Assembly: GCF_014352935.1 (NCBI RefSeq)
Contig: NZ_CP060694.1
Span: 1,550,001 to 1,614,000 of the forward strand
DNA from: Aliarcobacter cryaerophilus
Lineage (GTDB): Bacteria > Campylobacterota > Campylobacteria > Campylobacterales > Arcobacteraceae
Length of the DNA: 64,000 nt
Direction of reading: 5' to 3'
Positions 34,912 through 45,508 of the stretch are shown here, in pieces. The translations under genes and the position numbers were made by a program. The notes below the pieces were generated by a model. That model saw nothing but the letters and a program-made list of their open reading frames with translations, was not told where the DNA came from and searched no databases. Positions within the stretch are counted from its first letter, which is position 1. The number at the start of each line of letters is the position of its first letter.

Positions 34912-35301
34912 TTATCCATCTGTTACTAAAGCAACTTTGAAGAAACCAGCTTCTTTAACTGATTTTAGAACATATACAATATCATCATATTTCAAGCTTT
35001 TGTCTGCTCTTATATGTATTGGAGTATTTTGATCTTTACCTTTTGAAAAGAGCAAAAAGTTATCTGCAAAATTTGATATTTCAACCTTATTTTTATTTAA
35101 AGTAACAATTCTATCTTTTGTAATAATAATATCAATTTTAGCAACATCTTGAGATTGTTGAGATTTACTTCCTGTTGGAAGATTTATAGGTTCTTCAAAC
35201 TCAATAACAGGTGCTGTAACCATTAAAATTGCAAGAAGTACAAGCATAATATCAACCAACGGTGTAATATTTAAATCTGGTTTTTGATTAAAATCAAACA
35301 A
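34912..35301 (-). CDS. tolR: ExbD/TolR biopolymer transport protein
   Basis: 129 residues. The membrane helix TPLVDIMLVLLAILMV (about 14-30) contains the conserved proton-carrying Asp17, preceded by the family motif DLNITPLVD. A periplasmic domain with LPTGSKSQQS and IRADKSLKYDDIV follows. Works with the TolQ-like protein encoded 3 bp upstream. Context (TolA, TolB and Pal follow) favours TolR over ExbD, although C. jejuni homologues are often named exbD. Confidence 0.9.
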   Translation of the reverse strand: MFDFNQKPDLNITPLVDIMLVLLAILMVTAPVIEFEEPINLPTGSKSQQSQDVAKIDIIITKDRIVTLNKNKVEISNFADNFLLFSKGKDQNTPIHIRADKSLKYDDIVYVLKSVKEAGFFKVALVTDG

Positions 35302-35304
35302 TTT

Positions 35305-35865
35305 TTACCCTTTAGCTACTATTATTTCAGATTGAGCTTTTAAATAGATATTTAATTCATATATTTTTCTTGAAATAATTTGGTGGAATGTATAAGCAAA
35401 TATTGCAACAAAAATACCTGCAGCAGTTGCTACTAATGCTTCACTAATAGCTGGAGCTATAATTGAAAACGCAACTTTTGATTGATTTGCAAATTTTGCA
35501 AATGACTCTAATATTCCAACAACTGTTCCAAAAAGACCTATAAATGGAGAAGTTGATGAGATAATAGCTAACCAAGATACACCATTACTTGCATCTTTTA
35601 TAATATTTATCTCACAAGCATGTAAAATTTCTTTTGAAGCAGTTCCATTTGAACACTGTGTTAAAAGTGAAAGTGGAGAAAATTTTGATTGGCTTGTTGT
35701 TAAAATTTCTAAAGATCTTTTTTCATTTGCTATTAATCGGTTTAATGCATTATTTCTATAAAAGAAAATCCAAAAAACAACTATCGTATAAACTGACAAT
35801 AGCGCTAAAACTATATAAGTTATAGCGCTACTATTTGCCAAATAATTTAGTAATGTAGAAATCAT
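35305..35865 (-). CDS. tolQ: MotA/TolQ/ExbB proton channel family protein
   Basis: 186 residues, three membrane helices (about 14-35, 100-125, 140-165). The family signature LAIISSTSPFIGLFGTVVGI precedes helix 2 and AISEALVATAAGIFVAIFAYTFHQ covers helix 3. Forms the proton channel with TolR. Its start is only 6 bp after the atpC stop, so the tol genes look like a direct extension of the ATP-synthase operon, the same junction as in C. jejuni. Confidence 0.92.
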   Translation of the reverse strand: MISTLLNYLANSSAITYIVLALLSVYTIVVFWIFFYRNNALNRLIANEKRSLEILTTSQSKFSPLSLLTQCSNGTASKEILHACEINIIKDASNGVSWLAIISSTSPFIGLFGTVVGILESFAKFANQSKVAFSIIAPAISEALVATAAGIFVAIFAYTFHQIISRKIYELNIYLKAQSEIIVAKG

Positions 35866-35871
35866 ATATTT

Positions 35872-36249
35872 TTATGCAAATGAATTAATTTTTGCTTCAA
35901 CTGCAGCCATAGATACTTTAGAATCTTTAACTGAGTTTACCAACTCTTTTGCAGCTTCAAGATTTTTTGAAATTTCTGAATCTTTTCCGCCTGTTAATGC
36001 AATAGCTCCATCAACTAATACATCAACTGATTTTTCATCTACCTTAACATGTCCCCAGTTAATAGCAACAGCTTCAGTAGAATCTATTTTTTCAATAACA
36101 ATTACACCAACACTAAGAGTTGATACTAATGATGAGTGTCCAGGTAAAACACCAAACTCTCCCTCTTTTCCAGGGAGAGTTACAGTTTTAACATCACCAT
36201 TAAATATGCTACCAGTTGGAGTAACTATTGATAATTTAATTGTATCCAT
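35872..36249 (-). CDS. atpC: F1F0 ATP synthase epsilon subunit
   Basis: 125 residues. N-terminal beta-sandwich (KLSIVTPTGSIFNGDV, LPGKEGEFGVLPGHSSLVSTL) and a short helical C-terminal part (SEISKNLEAAKELVNS). Rotor subunit that can inhibit ATP hydrolysis. The last gene of the F1 operon, 18 bp after atpD and 6 bp before tolQ. Confidence 0.96.
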   Translation of the reverse strand: MDTIKLSIVTPTGSIFNGDVKTVTLPGKEGEFGVLPGHSSLVSTLSVGVIVIEKIDSTEAVAINWGHVKVDEKSVDVLVDGAIALTGGKDSEISKNLEAAKELVNSVKDSKVSMAAVEAKINSFA

Positions 36250-36267
36250 ACTATAACCCTTTATGGT

Positions 36268-37683
<1,416 letters not shown>

Positions 37684-38568
37684 TTATTTTAATGCTTCAA
37701 CACCACTAATAATCTCTATTAGCTCTGTTGTAATTGCTGCTTGTCTAGCTTTATTGTATTCAACTGTTAAACTATTTACTTTCTCTTTTGCATTTTTACT
37801 TGCAGCTTCCATAGCCTGCATTCTAGCACTGTGTTCAGCTGCTAATGAGTCTATAAGTGCATAATACATATTGAAATCAATATATTTATCAGTTAACTCT
37901 TTTAAAACTTCATCATCATCATCTGGTTCTATATTTAGCATAGAAGTAGTTTCACTTATTTCAACTTTTTCTAAACTAACTGGCAATATCTCTTTTACTC
38001 TAATTTCTTGAGTTAGCATATTTAAAAAACCATTATAAACAATTATTACTTTATCAGTAAGCTCATTTTTAAAATCTTCAACAGCAAGTTTTATGTAATT
38101 AGATGCTTTTTCATAAGTTGGAGCTGATGATAACTCAACAGCTTTTTGCTCAAGAGTAGCACCTTGAAATGAGAAGAATTCAACTCCTTTTTTTCCAGCA
38201 GCTCTTAATCTTACTTTTGCACCTTTTGCTTCGTATTCATTTATTAACTTACTAACAGTTTTAATTGTTGCCACATTAAAACCACCACAAAGTCCTTTAT
38301 CGGCAGTTACAAAAACAATATCAACTGTTTTTGGAGTTGAGTTTTGAATAAATGCTCTACCAATATTTCCATCATCTTGAACTTTGCTAACTCGTGTTGC
38401 AATATCAGAAAGTACTTCATTTATCTTATTTGCATAACTTCTTGATTGCTCAGACAATTGTCTAGTTCTCGTAAGTTTTGCAGAAGATACAAGCTTCATA
38501 GCTTTTGTAGTTTTCTGAGTATTTTTAACACTATTTATTTTTATTTTTATCTCTTTTAAGTTAGCCAT
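37684..38568 (-). CDS. atpG: F1F0 ATP synthase gamma subunit
   Basis: 294 residues with the N-terminal coiled-coil helix (MANLKEIKIKINSVKNTQKTTKAMKLVSSAK) and the matching C-terminal helix (AMEAASKNAKEKVNSLTVEYNKARQAAITTELIEIISG) that make up the rotating central shaft, plus the TADKGLCGGFN motif of the Rossmann-like domain. 21 bp before atpD and 10 bp after atpA. Confidence 0.97.
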   Translation of the reverse strand: MANLKEIKIKINSVKNTQKTTKAMKLVSSAKLTRTRQLSEQSRSYANKINEVLSDIATRVSKVQDDGNIGRAFIQNSTPKTVDIVFVTADKGLCGGFNVATIKTVSKLINEYEAKGAKVRLRAAGKKGVEFFSFQGATLEQKAVELSSAPTYEKASNYIKLAVEDFKNELTDKVIIVYNGFLNMLTQEIRVKEILPVSLEKVEISETTSMLNIEPDDDDEVLKELTDKYIDFNMYYALIDSLAAEHSARMQAMEAASKNAKEKVNSLTVEYNKARQAAITTELIEIISGVEALK

Positions 38569-38578
38569 AGACTAGTCC

Positions 38579-40096
38579 TTAGTTTGCATTAAATACAGTT
38601 TTAAACTCTTCTAATGCAGCTTTTAATTGTGCCTCTGTATTATCATCAATTTTTTGACTTGACTTAATTGCATCTAAAATATTTGAATATTTTTGCTCAA
38701 TAAATGCATGTAATTCATTTTCAAATCTTACAACATCTTTAACCGCAACATCATTTAAGTACCCTTTAGTACCTGCATAAATAATTACAACTTGTTTTTC
38801 AATAACAAGTGGTTTATTAACACCTTGTTTTAAAACTTCAACCATTCTTTGTCCAAGTTCTAACTCTCTTCTTGTTGCTTCATCTAGATCTGATGCGAAT
38901 TGTGCAAACGCTTCAAGTTCTCTATATTGTGCAAGAGATAGTTTTAATGTACCAGCAACTTGTTTTGTAGCTTTAATTTGAGCAGCTCCTCCAACTCTTG
39001 AAACTGATAAACCAACGTTAATTGCAGGTCTAATACCTGAGTTAAATAGGTTTGTTTCTAAGAATATTTGTCCATCAGTAATAGAAATTACGTTTGTTGG
39101 AATATATGCAGCAACGTCTCCAGCTTGAGTTTCAATAATTGGTAATGCAGTCATAGAACCAGCACCTTTTTCATCACTCATTTTTGCAGCTCTCTCAAGT
39201 AATCTTGAGTGTAGGTAGAATACGTCTCCTGGGTATGCTTCTCTTCCTGGAGGTCTTCTTAAAATTAATGACATCTCTCTATATGCAACTGCATGTTTTG
39301 ATAAATCATCATAAATAATTAGTGCATGTTTACCATTATCTCTGAAAAATTCACCCATAGTAACACCTGTATATGGTGCAAGGAATTGTAATGTTGATGA
39401 ATCAGAAGCTGATGCATTTACAACAATTGTATAATCCATAGCTCCAGCTTCTTCAAGTGTTCTTACAACTGAAGCAACAGAAGATGATTTTTGTCCAATT
39501 GCAACATAAATACAAATAACATTTTCACCTTTTTGGTTAAGAATTGTATCAATAGCAACAGTTGTCTTACCAGTTTGTCTATCACCAATAATAAGCTCTC
39601 TTTGCCCTCTTCCAATTGGAACTAATGCATCAATAGCTTTAATACCAGTTTGTAATGGCTCATGAACAGATTTTCTTGACATAATTCCAGGAGCTTTTTC
39701 TTCAACATATCTTGTTTCAGTTGAATTAATTGCACCTTTACCATCAATTGGCTCACCAAGAGCATTAACAACTCTACCAACTAGTGCTTCACCAACTGGA
39801 ACCTCAAGAAGTTCTCCCAATCTTTTACAAGAAGTTCCTTCTCTAAGACCAGTACCTTTACCAAGAACAACGATACCAACTGAAGACTCTTCTAAGTTTG
39901 CAGCCATACCTTTTTCACCGTTCTCAAACTCAACCATCTCACCAGCCATAACATTCTTAAGACCGTAAACTTGAGCAATACCATCTGCATAAGATATAAT
40001 CTTACCAGTTTCGTTTACATCTACATTTAATTCAAAGTTATCAATTCTCTCTTTAATAATCGAACTGATTTCATCTGCTTGAATTTTTGCACCCAT
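38579..40096 (-). CDS. atpA: F1F0 ATP synthase alpha subunit
   Basis: 505 residues, full length. The Walker [10 protein letters not shown], the [16 protein letters not shown] Walker B region and the signature [14 protein letters not shown] are intact. Non-catalytic nucleotide-binding subunit of the F1 hexamer. AAAGGAG upstream. 21 bp after atpH. Confidence 0.98.
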   Translation of the reverse strand: MGAKIQADEISSIIKERIDNFELNVDVNETGKIISYADGIAQVYGLKNVMAGEMVEFENGEKGMAANLEESSVGIVVLGKGTGLREGTSCKRLGELLEVPVGEALVGRVVNALGEPIDGKGAINSTETRYVEEKAPGIMSRKSVHEPLQTGIKAIDALVPIGRGQRELIIGDRQTGKTTVAIDTILNQKGENVICIYVAIGQKSSSVASVVRTLEEAGAMDYTIVVNASASDSSTLQFLAPYTGVTMGEFFRDNGKHALIIYDDLSKHAVAYREMSLILRRPPGREAYPGDVFYLHSRLLERAAKMSDEKGAGSMTALPIIETQAGDVAAYIPTNVISITDGQIFLETNLFNSGIRPAINVGLSVSRVGGAAQIKATKQVAGTLKLSLAQYRELEAFAQFASDLDEATRRELELGQRMVEVLKQGVNKPLVIEKQVVIIYAGTKGYLNDVAVKDVVRFENELHAFIEQKYSNILDAIKSSQKIDDNTEAQLKAALEEFKTVFNAN

Positions 40097-40117
40097 TCAA
40101 ATTCTCCTTTATAAGTT

Positions 40118-40648
40118 CTAAACTGCTTTTAAAATATGATTAATTAGCTGAGTTCTTAATCTATCTTTAGAAAAAGATATTTCAACACCTAGCCCATCTA
40201 TATCAACTTTAATACCATCATAATCACACACATTTTGCGATAATGAAAGTTTTACATTAAATTTTTTACTAAATTGTTCTTCTATAGAAGATATATAACT
40301 ATTTGATAACTCTTTATTTGTATAAACAGTTCCAACATAACTACTATTCATCTTTGCAATTTGAGTTTTTAACTCAAAAGCTATTTCAGGAATAATATTT
40401 AATCTTCTTTTTTCACCAAGTAATTTAATAAAGTTTTCCAAACTTTTATCTGCTTTATCAATCATAGATAAAATAAATTTAGTTTTTTCAACTTCATTTA
40501 TATCAGAAGATGACAATATAGAGTTAAATTTATCACTTTTGAAAGCTTTTGAAACTTCGTTTAATTTCTCAGAAATCAAAGCAACGCTATTTAAATCTCT
40601 TCCATCAACCAAAGCTTTCACATATCGTTTTGCTACTAAATCTTTCAT
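40118..40648 (-). CDS. atpH: F1F0 ATP synthase delta subunit
   Basis: 176 residues; the OSCP/delta pattern is visible in VAKRYVKALVDG at the N-terminus and the C-terminal DGLGVEISFSKDRLRTQLINH. It links F1 to the b-type stator. It overlaps the atpF stop codon by 1 bp, so translation is coupled. Sequence is divergent, as usual for this subunit; position in the operon makes the assignment firm. Confidence 0.93.
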   Translation of the reverse strand: MKDLVAKRYVKALVDGRDLNSVALISEKLNEVSKAFKSDKFNSILSSSDINEVEKTKFILSMIDKADKSLENFIKLLGEKRRLNIIPEIAFELKTQIAKMNSSYVGTVYTNKELSNSYISSIEEQFSKKFNVKLSLSQNVCDYDGIKVDIDGLGVEISFSKDRLRTQLINHILKAV

Positions 40649-41166
40649 TATGCTACCCTTTTAAGAACAATATTTACTAACTCATCTTGAGATAGTTTAA
40701 TATTTTCTGAATTCAACAGCTCATCAAGTATTTCAGCAACAACTTGTTTCTTAGCTTTAGAAATTTCAACTTTTATCATCTCATCTAAATTTTTACTTAA
40801 ATTTGCGATATCTGCATCTACAGATGCTGAAACTTTTTGTTTAATATTTTCAATATCAGACTTTGCACTTTCGATTATTTCAGCAGAAATCTTTTTTGCA
40901 TCATCTAATTTTTTTTGAGCTTCAGCAACTCTATCTTTAGAAGCTTTTAAACTATCTTGAACTTTATCTAGTTCAGATTGAATTCCCAAAGTTCTATTAG
41001 CAAAAAATGCTTTAATTTTGTCAGCAAGTAAATACCATAAAATCGCAGCAAATATAATAAAATTAACGGTTCTTTGAACTATATCGTAGTTCGTTTCCGC
41101 ACCTTCGCTTGCAAATAATGCAACTGGAACCATAGCCATAGCTAATAGTAATAGTACTCTTTTCAT
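40648..41166 (-). CDS. atpF: F1F0 ATP synthase b subunit
   Basis: 172 residues from the ATG at 41164-41166, with AGGAAG five bases away; a GTG two codons earlier overlaps that ribosome site. It begins with a hydrophobic stretch that looks like a signal peptide (KRVLLLLAMAMVPVALFAS), then a second hydrophobic helix (VNFIIFAAILWYLLAD), then a long charged helix. An extra N-terminal hydrophobic stretch on the b subunit is also seen in other Campylobacterota. Forms the peripheral stalk with the b' protein. Confidence 0.92.
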   Translation of the reverse strand: MKRVLLLLAMAMVPVALFASEGAETNYDIVQRTVNFIIFAAILWYLLADKIKAFFANRTLGIQSELDKVQDSLKASKDRVAEAQKKLDDAKKISAEIIESAKSDIENIKQKVSASVDADIANLSKNLDEMIKVEISKAKKQVVAEILDELLNSENIKLSQDELVNIVLKRVA

Positions 41167-41175
41167 TATCACTTC

Positions 41176-41598
41176 CTATATTGAACTAAGCTTAGATTTT
41201 AAGCTTTCGTTAAATTGTGGCATTGATGACAATAAAGAGGCTTTTAATGCTTTCGTCTCATCTTGTAAACTTTTAGCAAATTCAGCAGATTTTGCTTCTA
41301 AATTTAATTTAGCACTTGCAAGTTTAACATCAGCACTATCTTTTGCTTCCTTATAAGCTTGCTCTCTAATTGCAGCTGCTTCTCTTTTAGCTTTTGAAAG
41401 CAAATCATTTGCTTCTGCTAAAAAACCATCTACATCAGCACTATTTGATTTTGAATCTTCCAAATCTTTTTTGATTTGAGCAGATCTTTCATCCATATGT
41501 TGAAGTATAGGTTTGAAAAGACAACTGTTTAGCCTAGCAACCACTAAAAGAAAGATGATACCAGAACTAAGCAATAGTACAGGACTTATGTCTAACAT
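41176..41598 (-). CDS. atpF': F1F0 ATP synthase b' subunit
   Basis: 140 residues. One N-terminal membrane helix (VLLLSSGIIFLLVVARLNSCLF) is followed by a long, highly charged heptad-type helix rich in Ala, Lys, Asp and Glu. A heterodimeric b/b' stalk is typical of Campylobacterota, cyanobacteria and photosynthetic bacteria. GGAGG lies just upstream of the ATG. First gene of the ATP synthase cluster, 9 bp before atpF. Confidence 0.92.
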   Translation of the reverse strand: MLDISPVLLLSSGIIFLLVVARLNSCLFKPILQHMDERSAQIKKDLEDSKSNSADVDGFLAEANDLLSKAKREAAAIREQAYKEAKDSADVKLASAKLNLEAKSAEFAKSLQDETKALKASLLSSMPQFNESLKSKLSSI

Positions 41599-41620
41599 TC
41601 ATTCCTCCATATTTTTACAG

Positions 41621-41649
41621 TTTAGTTTAACTAAAACGTTTTTATTTTA
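41621..41649 (-). promoter_or_regulatory. Candidate atp operon promoter with palindrome
   Basis: On the minus strand a TAAAAT -10-like hexamer (41644-41649) precedes TTTAGTT-A-AACTAAA (41621-41635), a 7-1-7 palindrome that would fall at the 5' end of the atp mRNA. This is the only gap (106 bp) between parB and the atp genes. Weak evidence; the palindrome might be an operator. Confidence 0.35.
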
Positions 41650-41704
41650 TCAAATTTATCTATAAATTTATATTAAAATAGTTAAGAATATGGATTTTTT
41701 TATT

Positions 41705-42559
41705 TTATTGTATCTTAAAGTAACTACTTATCTTATCTATATCTTCTTGAGAGTTGAATTCAATTTTTATTGAATTTTTATCTATTTTAGCTTTGATTTT
41801 ATCATTTTTTAAAAACTCAGCAAATGATTTTAAATTACTAATGTTGTAACTATTCGTAACTTTTTCTTTTTTTGGTTTTGGAGTATCTTTCTCTTTTAAA
41901 TCTTTTATTAATTTTTCTGTATCTCTTACAGAAAGTTTTTGCCCAATAATAGTATCGCAAATCTTTTTTTGATCTTCAGTTGTTAATCCTATCATCATTT
42001 TTGCATGACCTGCACTAATTTTATCTGTAGCCAAAAATTGTTGAACATATGAGCTTAATTGTAGTAATCTTAAAGTATTTGTAATAGAAGTTCGACTTTT
42101 AAAAACTTTTTTTGATAGCTCTTCATGAGTGATATTGTGTTCATTTAGTAGTTGCGCATAACAAAAAGCTAACTCTATAATATTTAAATCATCTCTTTGA
42201 ATATTTTCTATTAAAGCCAACTCTCTTAGCTTAAACTCATCTTTATCTACTATAATTGCTTTTATCTCTTCAATATTTGCAAGCTTATGAGCTCTTAATC
42301 TTCTCTCTCCAGCAACTAAAGTATAAGTTCCATCTTCATCTTCAACAACAACAATTGGTTGCAAAAGACCATGCTCTTTTATAGAAGCGCTTAGCTCTTG
42401 AAGCTTCTCTTCATCAAAGATTTTTCTTGGCTGATTTGGATTTGGTTTAATCAAAGATACTTCAATTTTATTAACTCCACTATTTGAGTTTCCACTAGAT
42501 TTACCATAAGCTGTCTCAACTTCACCTAAAAGTTCTCCTAATCCTCTTCCTAATGCCAT
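41705..42559 (-). CDS. parB: Chromosome partitioning protein ParB
   Basis: 284 residues. The CTPase/ParB-N domain is clear (LIKPNPNQPRK, VVAGERRLRAHKLANIEE with the GERRxRA motif, ALIENIQRDDLN). The HTH region follows (SRTSITNTLRLLQL, ISAGHAKMMIGL). The C-terminal dimerisation part is at about 225-284. Binds parS and spreads as a CTP-dependent clamp. 22 bp after parA. I found no obvious parS-like GTTTCAC/GTGAAAC palindrome in the window. Confidence 0.95.
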   Translation of the reverse strand: MALGRGLGELLGEVETAYGKSSGNSNSGVNKIEVSLIKPNPNQPRKIFDEEKLQELSASIKEHGLLQPIVVVEDEDGTYTLVAGERRLRAHKLANIEEIKAIIVDKDEFKLRELALIENIQRDDLNIIELAFCYAQLLNEHNITHEELSKKVFKSRTSITNTLRLLQLSSYVQQFLATDKISAGHAKMMIGLTTEDQKKICDTIIGQKLSVRDTEKLIKDLKEKDTPKPKKEKVTNSYNISNLKSFAEFLKNDKIKAKIDKNSIKIEFNSQEDIDKISSYFKIQ

Positions 42560-42581
42560 CTTATTTTCCTCTTAAAAAAAT

Positions 42582-43358
42582 TTAACCAATAATTGCTTTT
42601 GCTAAGTTTGTATATGCTTTTGTACCAATAGATGTAGTATCATAAAGCATAATTGGTTTACCAAAACTAGGACTCTCCGCTAATTTAATATTTCTTGGAA
42701 TTACAACATACGAGTCATCATCTACTTTAAATAGCTTGTTTTCAAAATGTTGTGCTAAATCTGCAAAAACTTGTTTCGATAAGTTGTTTTGAGCAGAATA
42801 CATAGTTGGTAAAAAACCTTTTATTTGAAGATTTTTATTTATCGTTTGTTTTACAAGTTTTATTGTATTTAAAAGCTGTGCTAAACCTTCTAAAGCAAAA
42901 AATTCACACTGAATTGGTATTAAAACAGAAGTTGAAGCACCCAAAGTATTTATTGTAATTGGTCCTAAAGCTGGAGGTGAATCAATTATTATGTAATCAT
43001 AATCGGCTTTAACTGTATCGATTTTCCTTTTTAATACAAGTTCACGCTCTTTAGTGTTTTTATAAAACTCTTTTTCTATTCCTACAAGACCTATATTTGA
43101 AGGTGCAACTTTCAAATTTTCTATTTCAGAGTCCAAAATAATCTCTGAAAGCTCTTTTGTTCCAAGCATTACATGATAAATATTATATTCATATGTATCT
43201 CTATGAAAACCTAAAGAAGTTGTAGCATTTGCTTGTGGATCAGCATCTATTAAAAGAACTTTTTTCCCATCTAGAGCAAGGGCTGCACTAAGATTTACAG
43301 CAGTTGTAGTTTTTCCTACTCCGCCTTTTTGATTTGCTATTGAAATAATTTCTGTCAT
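42582..43358 (-). CDS. parA: Chromosome partitioning ATPase ParA (Soj)
   Basis: 258 residues with the deviant Walker A KGGVGKTTTAVNLSAALA, switch I-type IDADPQANAT and the Walker B DYIIIDSPPALGP. No N-terminal HTH, so chromosomal Soj type rather than plasmid type Ia. The start overlaps the birA stop by 4 bp. Works with the adjacent ParB on origin segregation. Confidence 0.96.
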   Translation of the reverse strand: MTEIISIANQKGGVGKTTTAVNLSAALALDGKKVLLIDADPQANATTSLGFHRDTYEYNIYHVMLGTKELSEIILDSEIENLKVAPSNIGLVGIEKEFYKNTKERELVLKRKIDTVKADYDYIIIDSPPALGPITINTLGASTSVLIPIQCEFFALEGLAQLLNTIKLVKQTINKNLQIKGFLPTMYSAQNNLSKQVFADLAQHFENKLFKVDDDSYVVIPRNIKLAESPSFGKPIMLYDTTSIGTKAYTNLAKAIIG

Positions 43359-43990
43359 CTTAAACTAAATACCTTTTTGTTTTCAATTTGTATAGAACCA
43401 TCGCTATTTAAAATAGCATTTTCAAGTGAAACTTTAACACCATCAACAGTTGCTTGAAAATTTTTAGAATGCATAAATTCTATCTTAAAAAGACTAAAAA
43501 TTTGCTTCCATGGAATTTTTTTTTCTATCTCTATAAAATATAAATTTAAAATTTCATCAATATCTATGCTTATATCAAGTTTTCCAAAACTATCATCTAC
43601 TTCAATAAGATTTAAACCTATACCACAAAATAGTAACTCTTTATTTGTAGAAGTTATTGCTCCACCAATTTTTCTATTTTTTATATAAAAATCATTTGGC
43701 CATTTTAAAAATAGTTTTGAACCACTCTTTTGTAAAATATCCTTTAAAATATATGTAAAATATATACTAGCACTTTGAAGTGGTAAATCTTTGGGTAAAT
43801 TATCTTTACTTACAACAAAAGAGAAAAAGAGATTTCCCTCTTTTCCAATCCAAGAGTTTCCCCTGCTTCCAACTCCTGCAGTTTGTATTTTTGAAGTTAC
43901 ACATAATAGATTGTTATAACCATTTTTTTGTATATACTCTTTTAAATAGCTTTGTGTTGAATTAACTTCATTTAATCTTATAATTTTCAT
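43355..43990 (-). CDS. birA: Biotin--[acetyl-CoA-carboxylase] ligase
   Basis: 211 residues. Only the catalytic domain is present: the biotinyl-AMP loop as GVGSRGNSW, KWPNDFYIKNRKIGGA and CGIGLNL. No N-terminal HTH, so it is a monofunctional ligase without the Bio repressor role. The ATG has no ribosome site, but a TATAAT lies exactly six bases upstream (43997-44002), which suggests a leaderless mRNA. First gene of the birA-parA-parB group; overlaps parA by 4 bp. Confidence 0.93.
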   Translation of the reverse strand: MKIIRLNEVNSTQSYLKEYIQKNGYNNLLCVTSKIQTAGVGSRGNSWIGKEGNLFFSFVVSKDNLPKDLPLQSASIYFTYILKDILQKSGSKLFLKWPNDFYIKNRKIGGAITSTNKELLFCGIGLNLIEVDDSFGKLDISIDIDEILNLYFIEIEKKIPWKQIFSLFKIEFMHSKNFQATVDGVKVSLENAILNSDGSIQIENKKVFSLR

Positions 43991-43996
43991 TTGAAG

Positions 43997-44002
43997 ATTA
44001 TA
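43997..44002 (-). promoter_or_regulatory. birA -10 element, six bases from the start codon
   Basis: Minus-strand sequence TATAAT-CTTCAA-ATG. With normal spacing transcription would begin at the A of the ATG, so birA would be read from a leaderless mRNA. Compare dnaG (50713-50718). Confidence 0.55.
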
Positions 44003-44030
44003 TATAATTAAAGTAGAAGATTATATTAAT

Positions 44031-44036
44031 TATAAT
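44031..44036 (+). promoter_or_regulatory. Predicted -10 of the AEC transporter gene
   Basis: TATAAT on the plus strand, 28 bp before the ATG at 44065, divergent from birA. The resulting leader of about 22 nt contains AAAGGCAG as ribosome site. Confidence 0.5.
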
Positions 44037-44064
44037 GAAATCCTTATTTTCATAAAGGCAGAAG

Positions 44065-44958
44065 ATGTTAGACCCAGTTTTACCAATAGCTATATACCTA
44101 CTTTTTGGTTATTTATTTAAAATTATTTTTCAAGATAATTCAAAACAACTTGTAGATTTTATTATATATTTCTCTCTTCCAGCAATAGTTTTTTCAAAAA
44201 TTTATCCGCTAGAGCTAGATACAAAAATTTTATGGCTTATTCTTATGTTTATGGCAATAATATTTTTTAATCTATTTTTATCATACTGTGCTGGAAAAAT
44301 GATGAGACTAAACAGAGTTACTCTAGCCACTTTTATGATTATGGCAACTTTTGGAAATACCTCTTTTATAGGTTTTTCTTATATAGATGCTTTTTATGGT
44401 CAAGATTATATTGTTTATGGAGTTATTTATGATATTTTTGGATCTTTCTTACTTTTAGTATCAGTTGGAATGATTATAATAACTTGGGGAAGTGGAAGAA
44501 AAAACTCTATTTTGAATATTTCAAAATCAATATTTTTATTCCCACCAATGATTATATTTTTTATTACAATATTTGCAAAAAACTTTGAAGTTCCAAAATT
44601 TATAATCTACACTTCACAAAATCTTGGGTCAACTTTAGTTCCTATTGCAATGATTGCTATTGGGATGAAACTTGAATTAAAACATATATTTTCAAGGTTA
44701 CATATTGTAACAGTTGCTGTTGTTTTAAAAATGCTCATTGTACCAATTATAATTTTATTTACATTTAAATATTTTTATGGAGTAGATGAAACATGGGTAA
44801 AAGTAACATTAATAGAAGTTGCAATGCCACCAATGACTATGGCTGCTGTTTTAGCTATAAAAGGTGGATTAGATGAAAAAATTGCTATAAATTCTCTAGT
44901 TTTAGGTGTTATTGTAAGTCTATTTACGATAACTTTGTTTACTTCATATTTAGCTTAA
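44065..44958 (+). CDS. AEC (auxin efflux carrier) family transporter
   Basis: 297 residues, about ten membrane helices. The AEC repeat patterns are visible in LVDFIIYFSLPAIVFSKIYPL (N-terminal repeat) and LVPIAMIAIGMKLELK with VAMPPMTMAAVLAIKGGLDE (C-terminal repeat, crossover region). Probably exports or imports an organic acid such as malate or malonate; substrate unknown. It is inserted, together with the PAS gene, between fmt and birA, which are neighbours in C. jejuni. Confidence 0.88.
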   Translation: MLDPVLPIAIYLLFGYLFKIIFQDNSKQLVDFIIYFSLPAIVFSKIYPLELDTKILWLILMFMAIIFFNLFLSYCAGKMMRLNRVTLATFMIMATFGNTSFIGFSYIDAFYGQDYIVYGVIYDIFGSFLLLVSVGMIIITWGSGRKNSILNISKSIFLFPPMIIFFITIFAKNFEVPKFIIYTSQNLGSTLVPIAMIAIGMKLELKHIFSRLHIVTVAVVLKMLIVPIIILFTFKYFYGVDETWVKVTLIEVAMPPMTMAAVLAIKGGLDEKIAINSLVLGVIVSLFTITLFTSYLA

Positions 44959-44982
44959 GATTTATTATTTAAATCTTAAGCT
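44952..44982. terminator. Bidirectional terminator containing both stop codons
   Basis: A 13-bp stem (AGCTTAAGATTTA and its complement) with a 5-nt loop between the convergent AEC and PAS genes. The AEC stop (TAA, 44956-44958) is in one arm and the PAS stop in the other. Confidence 0.8.
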
Positions 44983-45377
44983 GCTTTTTCATTCATTTTT
45001 AATTGTTTATATAAATTCTCATGAGTTTTTATCTCTTCAATGCTAGCTTTTCTTCTACAAGATAAATATCCCTTTGTTCCTTCACTTGTAATTGTTGGAT
45101 AAACTGTTGCAAATACCCAATAGTAATCTCCATCTTTAGTTGCATTTTTAACGTATCCTGTCCAGATATTACCTTTTTTTACAGTTTCCCACAAATCTTT
45201 AAATGCAGCTTTTGGCATATCTGGATGTCTTACAGTATTGTGAGGTTTACCTATTAACTCATCAATTCCATATCCTGCGATTTTACAAAAATCATCATTT
45301 GCAAAAATAATTATTCCTTTTTCATCTGTTTCACTTACTAAAAAAGCATAATCATCCAAAACTATCTCTTTTGACAT
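44976..45377 (-). CDS. Stand-alone PAS domain protein (Aer/CetB-like)
   Basis: 133 residues consisting almost only of one PAS domain with the Aer-type FAD-binding pattern: GIIIFANDDFCKIAGYGIDELIGKPHNTVRHPDMPKAAF and GYVKNATKDGDYYWVFATVYP. It has no HAMP, kinase, membrane or MCP signalling region. In C. jejuni the PAS-only CetB pairs with membrane-bound CetA for energy taxis, so a similar bipartite receptor is plausible; no cetA-like gene is in the window. The 131-bp upstream gap (45378-45508) holds nothing else I can identify. Confidence 0.85.
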   Translation of the reverse strand: MSKEIVLDDYAFLVSETDEKGIIIFANDDFCKIAGYGIDELIGKPHNTVRHPDMPKAAFKDLWETVKKGNIWTGYVKNATKDGDYYWVFATVYPTITSEGTKGYLSCRRKASIEEIKTHENLYKQLKMNEKAA

Positions 45378-45508
45378 AATATTTTTCCTTTAATTGTTTT
45401 AATAAAATTTAATTTTTTAATTGATTTACTCTAAATTTAAGAATATATGTTTATAAAATTTTTAAGAATTGTATAACAAAACCTTTTAAAATGAAATAAA
45501 CAATAAAA

